NCBI RefSeq assembly: GCF_034190915.1
Contig: NW_026947502.1
Coordinates: 34,626,785 to 34,690,784 of the forward strand
Source: Cavia porcellus
Taxonomy: Eukaryota > Chordata > Mammalia > Rodentia > Caviidae
DNA: 64,000 nucleotides
Direction: 5' to 3'
Notes under the pieces: model-generated
Databases searched by the model: none
The model's input: only the letters and a program-made list of their open reading frames with translations
Told to the model about the DNA's origin: nothing
Program-made: the position numbers and the translations under genes
Part shown: positions 59,501 to 62,044 of the stretch, one piece after another
Layout: every line of letters begins with the position of its first letter
Numbering within the stretch: position 1 is the stretch's first letter

Positions 59501-62044
59501 GCCTAAATCAAACTAACCTGAGCTCAAAGCTTGGCCCTTACACAGGGGCCTGGGGTCTTTACTCTCCAAGAGGTTCTGTCTGGCTGAAGCTGCGTATCAA
59601 TCAGCGCATAGCTCTCACTGACTCTGGTACAGGTAGATCTATCTTCCCGGGCCTTTGCAGCAATCCAGCCTGCTGACCACCTCTTCCTTAGGAGGGCCTT
59701 CTCTACCCTAATGGCTTAAAACCAGGACTCCCTGTATCCCCATTTTCTCCCTCATCTTTGGCTGTCTGATTGACTGCTTCATTCATCTATTCAAACAGGA
59801 TGTATAAATATATACCACATGCCAGGCCCTGCCATGTGCTCTGGAAATGAACTAGATCAAACAACTATTCTGTCCAAGAGTTTAACCAGAGGGGCAGATA
59901 AGTACACATAATTTAGAATTTCAGTGTGACATAAGAAGGGAAAAGGTGGGACAGCCCAGCACTCAACACAGGCAGGGCTTTATGAGGAGGCACATGGGGC
60001 ATCACTGCCAGAGCCCCAAGTGTCAGCTGTCTGTCCATCAACTTCCATGGCTTCCTCACCACATGCAAATAAGCTCTGGCCTCCTAGCTGGTTTTCTTCA
60101 CTCCAAAACACTCTCTTGACCTTTTACCTAAATATTCACTGCCTTCTGAAGCATCTCCATCCAGGTATTTCAAGACTCTTCAGAGTCCTGCCCAACAAAG
60201 CCCCTATCTACCCTCCTACTCTCACCTAGTGAAACAAAAGTAAACGAGACTCAAAGCCAAACCACCTAATCCTTTCTCCCTCCACTCCCATACTGGTGAG
60301 GCCCTGTCATCCACCCCACTGTGCAAGCCAGGCTCTTCTGGGGCACTCACAAGCACATCTCTGCCTCCGCCCTGTTCTTAGCAAATCTTGCCAACTGTGT
60401 ATCTTTTCCACATCTACATTCTTTTCTAAATTAAATTTCAACTGCCACCACCCTAGTCCTAGCAGCAACTGTGTCCATTTAGGCTTCTGCACTGCTGTTC
60501 TAGCTAGTGTCCCTACTGTTCACTTTTGATCAGTGGGGTTCTCTCTCCAAATTAAGAGCTGAGTTGATCCTTATAGGTGAGAGGGGTGTGAAGAGAGATT
60601 AAGACAGTCTTATTCCTTCCCCCACTATTAAAATCTTGTTGGTCTTCGAATAAAGGCCAGGTTCTCTAACACAGTCTGTAAGACTCGGGGTGACCTGGAT
60701 ACTGCCGACTTCTCAGCCTCCTCCATCACACTGCAATGGTTTTTCACCTCCTCTAATACATCAGGTCCCTTCACTGGATACCTCTCCTTTACCTTTAATT
60801 ACACTGATCCTCTGGATCTTAGATCACATGTCACTTGCCAAAAGCAGCCTTCCTTGAACCCTGGACCAAATCAAATTCCTCTGACACATGTTCATGGTAG
60901 CACATTTAATGATACTATCACACGTACACAGGGTTAGAATTAAATATAAAATGTATGACAGTTGTTTAAAATATCACTCCCAATGAAATGTTAACTTCCA
61001 TGAAAACTCACTGTGCTCACTTTCCTCTGGTTCTTCTATCTCCTCTCTACATGTGACCATTTTCTAAGACACACTGTGCCTCCCTCTTTGGACTCCATAT
61101 CCTCTCAACTACACGGATCACTTCAGCTCCCATGATGCCAAAGCCTCCTCCAACTCTCTCCAAATGTCCAGGCAGGCATTTCCAAGCAGACCAGAATCTT
61201 GCAACATTGTTAAGACATTTCACTGGCAACTTACTGCATACACATATACAACAATAAGTTTCATAATACTGTTATGTTTTTCCATTTGTTTTCATTTCTA
61301 AAATTTTTTAAGTCTTTTTTTATAACTTCAAGACCCAACAGAGGGTCACACCCTGAAGTTTAAGACACAATATACCACATATTTCCATATGGATATTTCT
61401 CTACAACCTCAAACATACTATGATTATTTCTCAACTTGTTTTTCAACTAAACTTCCTTACCAAAGATTATGATTATCCTCTTAGTCACTTAGGATCAACA
61501 TGCTGAAGTTATCTTGGAGTCTTCCTTCTTACCCAATGTTGCTAAAGCTACCAGAGCTCCGCCAATGCAGAGGGTTAATGCTGTTCCACCTTTCCACGCC
61601 CACTATCACAGCCCAGACATGACTGCAAACTTGGAACCCTGCAACAGCATTTTTAATTGGTTTCCTGCTCCCAGACTTTTCACAGAGGTGATATATGCTC
61701 CAATCTCAGTATTGCCAGGGCAGAATGCCAATTCAGCTCTTCAGTTCCACTCTGACCAAGTAGTGAGTAAGGGACCCAAATGGATATGCTTTCTCCCACT
61801 CACAAACTCCTGGAATAATTCATTTCAACTCAAACTGGCCTTCTACACTGATCAAGTGAAGAAAGCAAAACTTGGGCTTAGAGCTGGCGACAGACACTCA
61901 CCCATATCCGCAGTGACCATAGTGGACTGGTTTTCGGGGATGGAGAGGGAGGTCTGGTCTTGGTCCATGCTGCGAGAGTCCTCATTGACCTCATGCTGGC
62001 TCTGGCTGAGCTCTGATCGAAGTTCAGAGTATTCATCTTCCTCC
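7675..62044 (-). CDS. MCC: MCC gene, 12 internal coding exons (partial gene)
   Basis: Joining 61902-62044, 45718-45881, 43671-43877, 37782-37928, 36814-36903, 35638-35786, 31295-31435, 28123-28226, 24707-24890, 15184-15418, 11238-11444 and 7675-7775 on the minus strand gives an uninterrupted 1872-base frame. It matches human MCC residues 105/106-729 of 829, recalled from knowledge, with about 13 substitutions and no gaps. MCC is a cytoplasmic coiled-coil protein reported to bind beta-catenin, dampen Wnt signalling, and act in cell-cycle control, polarity and migration through partners such as Scribble. The product is rich in heptad-like Leu/Glu/Lys segments, separated by Ser-rich linkers at residues about 290-350 and 540-560. 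The start codon, the C-terminal coiled coil and the PDZ-binding tail lie outside the window. Exon chaining over 54 kb with intact splice sites shows a real gene, not a processed pseudogene. Confidence 0.98.
8020..8195 (+). repeat. MIR SINE remnant
   Basis: ctccattttaccaaggggta, aactgaggcacagggaatag and aactcaaaaccaggctgtct are the MIR core and tail in order. Confidence 0.85.
9191..9342 (+). mobile_element. B1-type (7SL-derived) SINE
   Basis: gggctggatgtggtggtaca, then cccaggcaggaggatggctg and gttcaggccaacatgggcta, ending in an A-rich (CAAA)n tail at 9309-9342. A clear B1-family monomer. Confidence 0.88.
11238..11444 (-). CDS. MCC: MCC exon K (residues 627-695)
   Basis: The acceptor is TTTGCCTTGCAG and the donor is GTAAGG. 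The 207 bases are 69 codons in phase 0-0. They start EEMAELKAQLYLLEKEKKAL, a near-perfect leucine-heptad coiled coil, and end in a Ser-rich basic linker (SSTSSGSKDKPGK). Gln replaces the Arg at about 678 of recalled human MCC. It is in-frame skippable. Confidence 0.98.
11885..12312 (-). mobile_element. L1 3' fragment, antisense
   Basis: The plus strand carries the reverse complement of the same L1 motif: cactcattttcctgcaagtg, atttcattcctcttcttggc, gaacaatactccagtgtgta and tttgggtatacaccaaggaa. Inactive 3' end only. The segment acctgcagcttattttgctt is partly duplicated around 12112-12145. Confidence 0.85.
12313..12640 (+). repeat. Repeat-like segment, class unknown
   Basis: Starts gtgccagttaatcttcactg, tcaactggactgaactgaga and ends tgtgccaaattaaacctttc. 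This order resembles a common rodent element that ends in ...aaataaaccctttcc, but I cannot name it. Confidence 0.5.
13738..13815 (+). repeat. Unnamed dispersed repeat, 3' part
   Basis: gtccttaggtccagcttctg, ctctcccagctactcataat and ttaccatttcagaacatttt match the end of the copy at 15730-15935. Confidence 0.7.
15184..15418 (-). CDS. MCC: MCC exon J (residues about 548-626)
   Basis: The acceptor is CTTTCTTGTAAG and the donor is GTGCGT. The 235 bases, the longest exon here, complete Ser548 and encode T549-K626. A Ser/Thr linker (TTSSTASSCD) is followed by a coiled coil (EDEQRLKDYIQQLKNDRAAV) and ends ENAVLMQELMAMK on a codon boundary. It is identical to recalled human MCC. Its length is not a multiple of three, so skipping would shift the frame. 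Confidence 0.98.
15730..15935 (+). repeat. Unnamed dispersed repeat, longest copy
   Basis: Shares cccccactgcaca and flanking bases with 19825-19950, and ctcccagctagtcataatct plus accatttcagaacattt with 13738-13815. The three places thus form one low-copy family here, of which this copy has both halves. I cannot match it to a named repeat. Confidence 0.7.
15947..16054 (+). mobile_element. Young ID-type tRNA-derived SINE with TSD
   Basis: Starts ggggctggaggtttagctc, has the B-box-like gagttcgatcc, ends in taccgataaaaaggaaaaag and a poly(A). It is flanked by gagtatacactttg (15933-15946) and gagtatacagtttg (16055-16068), 13 of 14 bases identical, a clear target-site duplication. It inserted at the 3' end of the unnamed repeat at 15730-15935. 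Confidence 0.93.
16218..16260 (+). repeat. CA-rich simple repeat
   Basis: Imperfect CA units mixed with ccca and ccat; uninterrupted only for about five units. Confidence 0.8.
16666..16800 (+). mobile_element. B1/FLAM-type SINE
   Basis: gctggttgcagtggcacagg, then gctacttgggaagctgaggt, cccagctgggcaaaacagca and gctgtctcaaaaag. An older 7SL monomer without a clear tail repeat. Confidence 0.82.
16895..17045 (+). repeat. MIR SINE remnant
   Basis: tctttcatctgtgaaatgaa, taaagttgtggtaagggtaa and agcatttaggaaacacttta match the MIR 3' half (cctcatctgtaaaatgggaa and following). Confidence 0.8.
17050..17645 (+). mobile_element. L2 LINE remnant
   Basis: acttctattctaacagggaa, gaggagtgacatgctctgcc and agaaggatctctctggctat follow, in order, the L2 3' consensus as I remember it (gagcttacattctagtgggg, gagtgacatgatctgactta, aaggatcactctggctgctg). 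Heavily diverged and without an open frame. Confidence 0.75.
18505..18640 (+). mobile_element. Possible MER5-like fragment
   Basis: ccccagcagttctcaaagag near one end and ccctgggagtgggctgggca resemble the termini and body of MER5/Charlie relatives, with a GC-rich middle that fits poorly. Confidence 0.35.
19250..19720. other. Unique-sequence stretch, candidate conserved noncoding element
   Basis: No repeat is recognisable. It contains homeobox-like ttaattacaatttt, taagtcatcc (AP-1-like gtca half-site), ctgttacagcgaataaatca and balanced composition without low complexity. Inside the 9.3 kb intron, it is a candidate enhancer by look only. Confidence 0.3.
19825..19950 (+). repeat. Unnamed dispersed repeat, 5' part
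   Basis: ggtgcgctggcttactccac, catccatcaacttctggtg, acacccccactgcacacgca and ggcagaattacactgctggt match the first half of the copy at 15730-15935 at most positions. The second half is not shared. Confidence 0.7.
21715..21915 (-). mobile_element. B1-dID composite SINE, antisense
   Basis: On the plus strand the ID half is seen first (ctgaattgaacccagagcct), then a T-rich linker, then the reverse complement of B1 (gttgcccaggctgggctcaa, gtgctggaattacaggtatg). This is the order expected for a B1-dID in minus orientation. A (TCTG)n run lies at its 3' end, about 21728-21748. Confidence 0.82.
23795..23960 (+). repeat. MIR SINE remnant
   Basis: gtcctgggttcccctcttag, ggcctcaggcaggtacttta and gttttcttactgtgaaaacg fit MIR in sense orientation. 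Confidence 0.7.
24707..24890 (-). CDS. MCC: MCC exon I (residues about 487-548)
   Basis: The acceptor is CTGCAACATAG. The donor is GTAGCA, the poorest match to the GTRAGT consensus in the window. The 184 bases complete Gly487 and encode D488-T547 plus two bases of Ser548: DQSGDENITQMLKRAHDCRK, a helical stretch, then GGAFTVAGCSVQPWESLSSN SHT. Thr529 replaces the Ala of recalled human MCC. The next intron is 9.3 kb. Confidence 0.97.
25515..25894 (+). mobile_element. Old L1M-type 3' end
   Basis: gattgccaagggttgagagg, tggagcacagaagattttag, actctgtatgaccttgtaat, tacatgtcattatatatttg and aaaactgctctaaatgaacc follow, in order, the 3' untranslated region of ancient mammalian L1M elements. Confidence 0.82.
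25896..25990 (+). mobile_element. ID-type SINE
   Basis: gggctggggatttagcttag with a decayed B box (ggtcaatcaccgtac) and an (AAAT)n tail at 25966-25990. The flanking gtctt on both sides may be what is left of the target duplication. It sits at the 3' end of an old L1. Confidence 0.88.
28123..28226 (-). CDS. MCC: MCC exon H (residues about 452-487)
   Basis: The acceptor is CTTTGTTTCAG and the donor is GTGAGT. The 104 bases complete Ser452, encode E453-P486 and give the first base of Gly487. EQCIEAYELLLALAESEQSL is the end of the conserved helical segment begun in exon G, followed by ILGQFRAAGVGSSP. It is unchanged from recalled human MCC. Confidence 0.97.
28550..28975 (+). repeat. Repeat-like segment, class unknown (possibly LTR)
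   Basis: gaggcagctgccatgtcttc, gaaaggccatgtgtcgagga, ccaatggccatgtgagtgac and ttgatcctcaaaattgtgac, ending with ataataatttgtc, resemble an old mammalian LTR-type pattern (...gccatgtgagtgagccatct..., ...gtgagataataaat). Confidence 0.5.
29101..29182 (-). mobile_element. ID-type SINE, diverged
   Basis: The plus strand shows the reverse complement: ggtaccagggatcaaactca, then cacttatgttgctgagctaa. This matches an ID body with several substitutions. Confidence 0.85.
29827..29910 (+). mobile_element. ID-type SINE
   Basis: ggatatagctcagcggcaca, then ctgccttgtaagaacaag and caagttcaatttctggtacc with an A-run. A diverged ID copy. Confidence 0.87.
30025..30122 (-). mobile_element. Young ID-type SINE, antisense to plus strand
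   Basis: Read on the minus strand it begins ggggctggggatttagctc, carries cataagcacctgccttgcaa and ends in poly(A), seen as the T-run at 30025-30041. The perfect repeat agaaacaacattc at 30012-30024 and 30123-30135 is its target-site duplication. Confidence 0.95.
30270..30425 (-). mobile_element. B1-type SINE with internal duplication, antisense
   Basis: The plus strand reads caggctggtcttgggctcac, then ttgtagcccaggctggtctc, then ctcagcctcccaagttctgg. The repeated caggctggtc units show an internal duplication like that of rodent B1. Confidence 0.82.
30893..30980 (+). mobile_element. B1-type SINE, truncated by microsatellite
   Basis: gcactctgggagactgagct, then gttgaagcccaggctgggca. The expected tail is replaced by the (GGGA)n/(GGAA)n tract at 30981-31090, which probably grew from it. 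Confidence 0.75.
30981..31090 (+). repeat. (GGGA)n/(GGAA)n microsatellite
   Basis: Starts as repeated ggga units (about 30981-31018), becomes eight or more ggaa units (31019-31052), then a decayed purine tract to about 31090. On the MCC sense strand it is a long pyrimidine tract about 200 bases after exon G. Confidence 0.97.
31295..31435 (-). CDS. MCC: MCC exon G (residues about 405-452), MCC/USHBP1 conserved segment
   Basis: The acceptor is GCTTTGTAG. The donor is GTGCGG, a weak match to consensus followed by a G-run. The 141 bases finish Ser405, encode R406-Y451 and give two bases of Ser452. The sequence RIEHLKSQNDLLTITLEECK, then SNAERMSMLVGKYESNATAL, is the most family-diagnostic part of the protein. 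It is shared with USHBP1-type proteins (from knowledge, the MCC/USHBP1 PDZ-binding family). It is identical to recalled human MCC. A (GGAA)n microsatellite lies about 200 bases downstream in the intron. Confidence 0.98.
31650..31905 (+). repeat. MIR SINE remnant
   Basis: ggccaggtactctgcgaggt, attatcttcatccccccaag and ggttaagtgtcttgcccagg follow the MIR consensus across its length, about 220 bases from the start of MCC exon G. Confidence 0.8.
32880..33345 (-). mobile_element. L2 LINE remnant, antisense
   Basis: aagtgatctttccaaatgta, aaaatcctctaacaactttc, caggcccttcccttccctcc and gtttgcagacactgcctcct resemble the reverse complement of L2 3' sequence. The family call is from pattern memory. Confidence 0.65.
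33361..33400 (+). repeat. (CTGT)n microsatellite
   Basis: About seven ctgt units with one ct interruption, at the end of the antisense L2. Confidence 0.93.
33458..33544 (+). mobile_element. Probable ID-type SINE remnant
   Basis: ctcagtggcacagtgcttac, then ggattctatacccaatacta and a CAAAA-rich tail resemble an ID element lacking its first bases. Weaker than the other copies. Confidence 0.6.
33742..33855 (-). mobile_element. Young ID-type SINE, antisense to plus strand
   Basis: The minus-strand body begins ggggctggggatttagctca and ends with the same gataaaaaggaaaaagac extension as the copy at 15947, then poly(A). Flanks gaagtatatctt (33730-33741) and gaattatatctt (33856-33867) match at 11 of 12 bases. 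Confidence 0.93.
34050..34215 (+). repeat. MIR SINE remnant
   Basis: gaattggaattccgcctcag, aggtcactttacttccaact and tgttttctcatttgcaggat match MIR. Confidence 0.75.
35638..35786 (-). CDS. MCC: MCC exon F (residues 356-405)
   Basis: The acceptor is TGTTTCGTGCAG and the donor is GTAAGG. The 149 bases encode V356-N404 plus two bases of Ser405, from VSSSVAEHLAHSLQDCSNIQ to REFEVETERLN. This re-enters a predicted helical region before the conserved PDZ-interacting segment of the MCC/USHBP1 family. It is unchanged from recalled human MCC. Confidence 0.97.
35787..36813 (-). other. MCC intron E-F (1027 bp)
   Basis: Short intron. I see mostly unique sequence with pyrimidine-rich stretches around 36020-36350 that might be an old L2 remnant, too decayed to call. 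No gene is seen. Confidence 0.85.
36814..36903 (-). CDS. MCC: MCC exon E (residues 326-355)
   Basis: The smallest exon in the window: 90 bases, 30 codons, phase 0-0, with acceptor TTGTTTTCAAG and a strong GTAAGT donor. It encodes IAERVKLSKTRSESSSSDRP followed by VLGSEISSIG, a basic then Ser-rich segment continuing the linker from exon D. It is identical to recalled human MCC. It is in-frame skippable. Confidence 0.97.
36904..37781 (-). other. MCC intron D-E (878 bp)
   Basis: The shortest intron. It contains a MER20-like DNA transposon fossil (37035-37180). The rest is unique. Confidence 0.9.
37035..37180 (+). mobile_element. MER20-like hAT DNA transposon fossil
   Basis: cttctcaacctcagtagcac, ggtctttgttgtgggtgcac and tgcctctggcctccagctgc match the MER20 consensus as I recall it (ttctcaacctcggcactatt, ctttgttgtgggggctgtcc, ccctggcctctacccactag). 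Non-autonomous and old. Confidence 0.8.
37782..37928 (-). CDS. MCC: MCC exon D (residues 277-325)
   Basis: The acceptor is TATGGTTTCAG and the donor is GTGAGC. The 147 bases are 49 codons in phase 0-0. They start VRELQTRLQSVQATGPSSPG and run through a Ser/Thr/Pro-rich linker (GELSTSSSSNDIPIAK). The run of AGC codons makes a short CAG/CTG-like tract (plus strand 37801-37817). Ala301 and Val305 replace Thr and Ile of recalled human MCC. The linker probably breaks the coiled coil and is rich in possible phosphorylation sites. Confidence 0.97.
38968..39160 (+). mobile_element. B1-dID composite SINE
   Basis: The B1 half (ggagactgatgcaggaggat, tagagactctgtctcgaaat) is followed directly by an ID-like half (gagctggggagatacagctc, ggccctgggttccattcgca) and an (AAAT)-like tail. 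Confidence 0.85.
39268..39395 (+). mobile_element. B1/FLAM-type SINE
   Basis: ggcactgaggcagaagaact, then gttcaagaccagcctggaca, acataatagaccctgcctg. A monomeric 7SL element about 110 bases after the B1-dID at 38968. Confidence 0.83.
39560..39650 (+). mobile_element. ID-type SINE
   Basis: ccagggatatagctcagcag, then cacctgcctggcaagcacaa and ctaagttcctttctcagaac, ending in an ACAAA-rich tail. Confidence 0.85.
41695..41855 (+). repeat. MIR SINE remnant
   Basis: aaactgaggcacacagaggt, taggtaacttgccaatgact and cagttcagaccatgacccca are the MIR core and tail. Confidence 0.85.
41890..42098 (-). mobile_element. B1-dID composite SINE, antisense, old
   Basis: On the plus strand an ID-like reverse complement (gagtgaactcaggacctctg) precedes a B1 reverse complement (gttgcccggtctaggctcaa, ctcagcctcccaggatgctg). 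Confidence 0.7.
43671..43877 (-). CDS. MCC: MCC exon C (residues 208-276)
   Basis: The acceptor is CATGTTTTGCAG and the donor is GTGAGC. The 207 bases are exactly 69 codons in phase 0-0, beginning TVEEIEGVLGRDLYPNLAEE and ending EERDRLRRR. The exon is a highly charged coiled coil with LxxEN and KEEELNR heptads, and I see no difference from recalled human MCC. It could be skipped without breaking the frame. Confidence 0.98.
43878..45717 (-). other. MCC intron B-C (1840 bp)
   Basis: I recognise no repeat or gene in this intron apart from a short A-run at 44632-44646. Confidence 0.85.
45718..45881 (-). CDS. MCC: MCC exon B (residues about 153-207)
   Basis: The acceptor is CATTCACTTACAG and the donor is GTCAGC, a weaker match to consensus than most donors here. 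The 164 bases complete Asp153 and encode N154-K207, from NCSDLNSELQRVLTGLE to HCDLAIK. The stretch CGRKKSSCSLSVAEVDRHIE is basic and Ser-rich and leads into another helical segment. Ser replaces the human Asn at about 171. The exon ends on a codon boundary. Confidence 0.98.
46985..47950 (-). mobile_element. L2 LINE remnant, antisense, interrupted by MER5A
   Basis: cacatcctaaatccaatcca, gttaaagtccaaactcctta, tttcctctgcctggaatgac and ggttccagctccttcctcgg match the antisense L2 pattern in order. A MER5A-like element at 47395-47572 splits it in two, and the two halves continue in the same order. Confidence 0.82.
47395..47572 (+). mobile_element. MER5A-like hAT DNA transposon fossil
   Basis: gatgagattctctggggagc, aaccaggccccagcctgggc, gaggtggggcctggatgcta and gtgtgaaacactgctct follow the MER5A pattern. 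It splits an antisense L2. Confidence 0.75.
47990..48165 (-). mobile_element. B1-type SINE with 29-30 bp internal duplication, antisense
   Basis: Two near-identical units, ttcatgctggccttgaactc (48032) and gcccaggctggccttgaact (48060), sit in tandem, followed by gctcctaagtgctgagatta. The duplication is of the kind that defines rodent B1 as opposed to primate FLAM elements. Confidence 0.83.
49955..50365 (+). repeat. Old dispersed repeat, copy 1 (MaLR-like or unclassified)
   Basis: gtttcagtccatggtcactt, ggcctgtgatgaggcagagc, atcagagccctcatgattca, aagttccacctttgaatatt, ccttggggaccaaatcttcg belong to a known mammalian pattern that begins ...gtttatttggctcac... I am not sure of its class. It shares its start with the copy at 53895. 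Confidence 0.65.
50552..50584 (+). repeat. (AC)n microsatellite
   Basis: About 16 uninterrupted AC units inside the L1M 3' region. Such tracts vary in length between individuals. Confidence 0.97.
50594..50686 (+). mobile_element. ID-type SINE inside an L1 fragment
   Basis: gggctggggacacagcacag, then gtagagcatgtgcttagtaa and ctccaatttctagcatcgca with an A-rich end. It lies within the L1 3' end at 50385-51205, next to the (AC)n tract. Confidence 0.85.
51218..51310 (+). repeat. (TA)n-rich microsatellite
   Basis: Two uninterrupted TA blocks (51220-51238 and 51243-51254) followed by tatcta and tataata variants. It lies directly after the L1 3' end and may have arisen from its tail. Confidence 0.95.
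53000..53245 (-). mobile_element. Possible L2 3' remnant, antisense
   Basis: ttccaggaagcatttgatcc, actaattctagcccctgagg, tggatgaatggaaataaaag recall the antisense L2 3' end. Strongly decayed. Confidence 0.5.
53495..53575 (+). mobile_element. Partial B1-type SINE
   Basis: tagccaggcttggagctaat, then aatcccagctcctcagcaag and gttgcaagttcaatccctg. Only the 5' part of a B1 is present. Confidence 0.72.
53895..54240 (+). repeat. Old dispersed repeat, copy 2 (MaLR-like or unclassified)
   Basis: tgtatcagtcagctttttag, gtttatttggctcacagttg, attcagtccatggaaagtga and ggcaggaacatcatggcagt mark the 5' part of the family at 49955-50365. The orientation is the same in both. Confidence 0.65.
56088..56282 (+). 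mobile_element. B1-dID composite SINE
   Basis: The best-preserved composite: B1 half (gtgtgtaatggtgcatgcct, gggaagcagaggcagaagga, cagcctgagcaacttagca), then ID-like half (actagggatatagctcaatg, ccctggattcaatcctaagt) and a poly(A) tail at 56273-56282. Confidence 0.9.
57365..57475 (+). repeat. MIR SINE remnant
   Basis: tgggcaactttggacaagtg and actaaactctgaactcagct match the MIR pattern (cttgggcaagtcacttaacc). Only the middle part is recognisable. Confidence 0.65.
59790..60010 (+). mobile_element. L2 LINE remnant
   Basis: catgccaggccctgccatgt, tgtccaagagtttaaccaga and gcagggctttatgaggaggc follow the L2 3' consensus in sense orientation. Confidence 0.7.
60045..60900 (-). mobile_element. L2 LINE remnants, antisense (several pieces)
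   Basis: Sequence such as ctggcctcctagctggtttt, aataaaggccaggttctcta, cagccttccttgaaccctgg and acttgccaaaagcagccttc resembles antisense L2. The pieces are diverged and I cannot place exact borders. Confidence 0.6.
61445..61860 (-). mobile_element. Possible L2 LINE remnant, antisense, next to exon A
   Basis: ttatcttggagtcttccttc and taattggtttcctgctccca resemble antisense L2 coding-end sequence. A 238-codon plus-strand open frame runs through here and over exon A, but it is antisense to MCC and matches nothing I know. Confidence 0.5.
61902..62044 (-). CDS. MCC: MCC exon A (human residues about 105-153)
   Basis: The acceptor reads TTTTTTCCTTAG before the exon and the donor is GTGAGT. The 143 bases contribute one base of Arg105, 47 codons (E106-M152) and the first base of Asp153. 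The translation runs EEDEYSELRSELSQSQHEV and ends STMVTADM, an acidic and Ser/Gln-rich coiled-coil segment. Position 138 is Leu where I recall Val in human. The previous exon(s), encoding roughly residues 1-105, are not found between here and 64000. The intron to exon B is 16 kb, the longest in the window. Confidence 0.97.

Larger units (their letters stand above)
45882..61901 (-). other. MCC intron A-B (16,020 bp)
   Basis: The longest intron. In order: antisense L2 (46985-47950) split by a MER5A (47395-47572), antisense B1 (47990-48165), a dispersed repeat (49955-50365), L1M 3' end (50385-51205) holding (AC)n and an ID, TA-rich sequence (51218-51310), L2 remnant (53000-53245), B1 piece (53495-53575), second dispersed-repeat copy (53895-54240), B1-dID (56088-56282), MIR (57365-57475), and L2 pieces at 59790-61860. 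Stretches 48170-49950, 51310-53000, 54240-56085 and 57475-59790 are otherwise unique. Confidence 0.9.
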
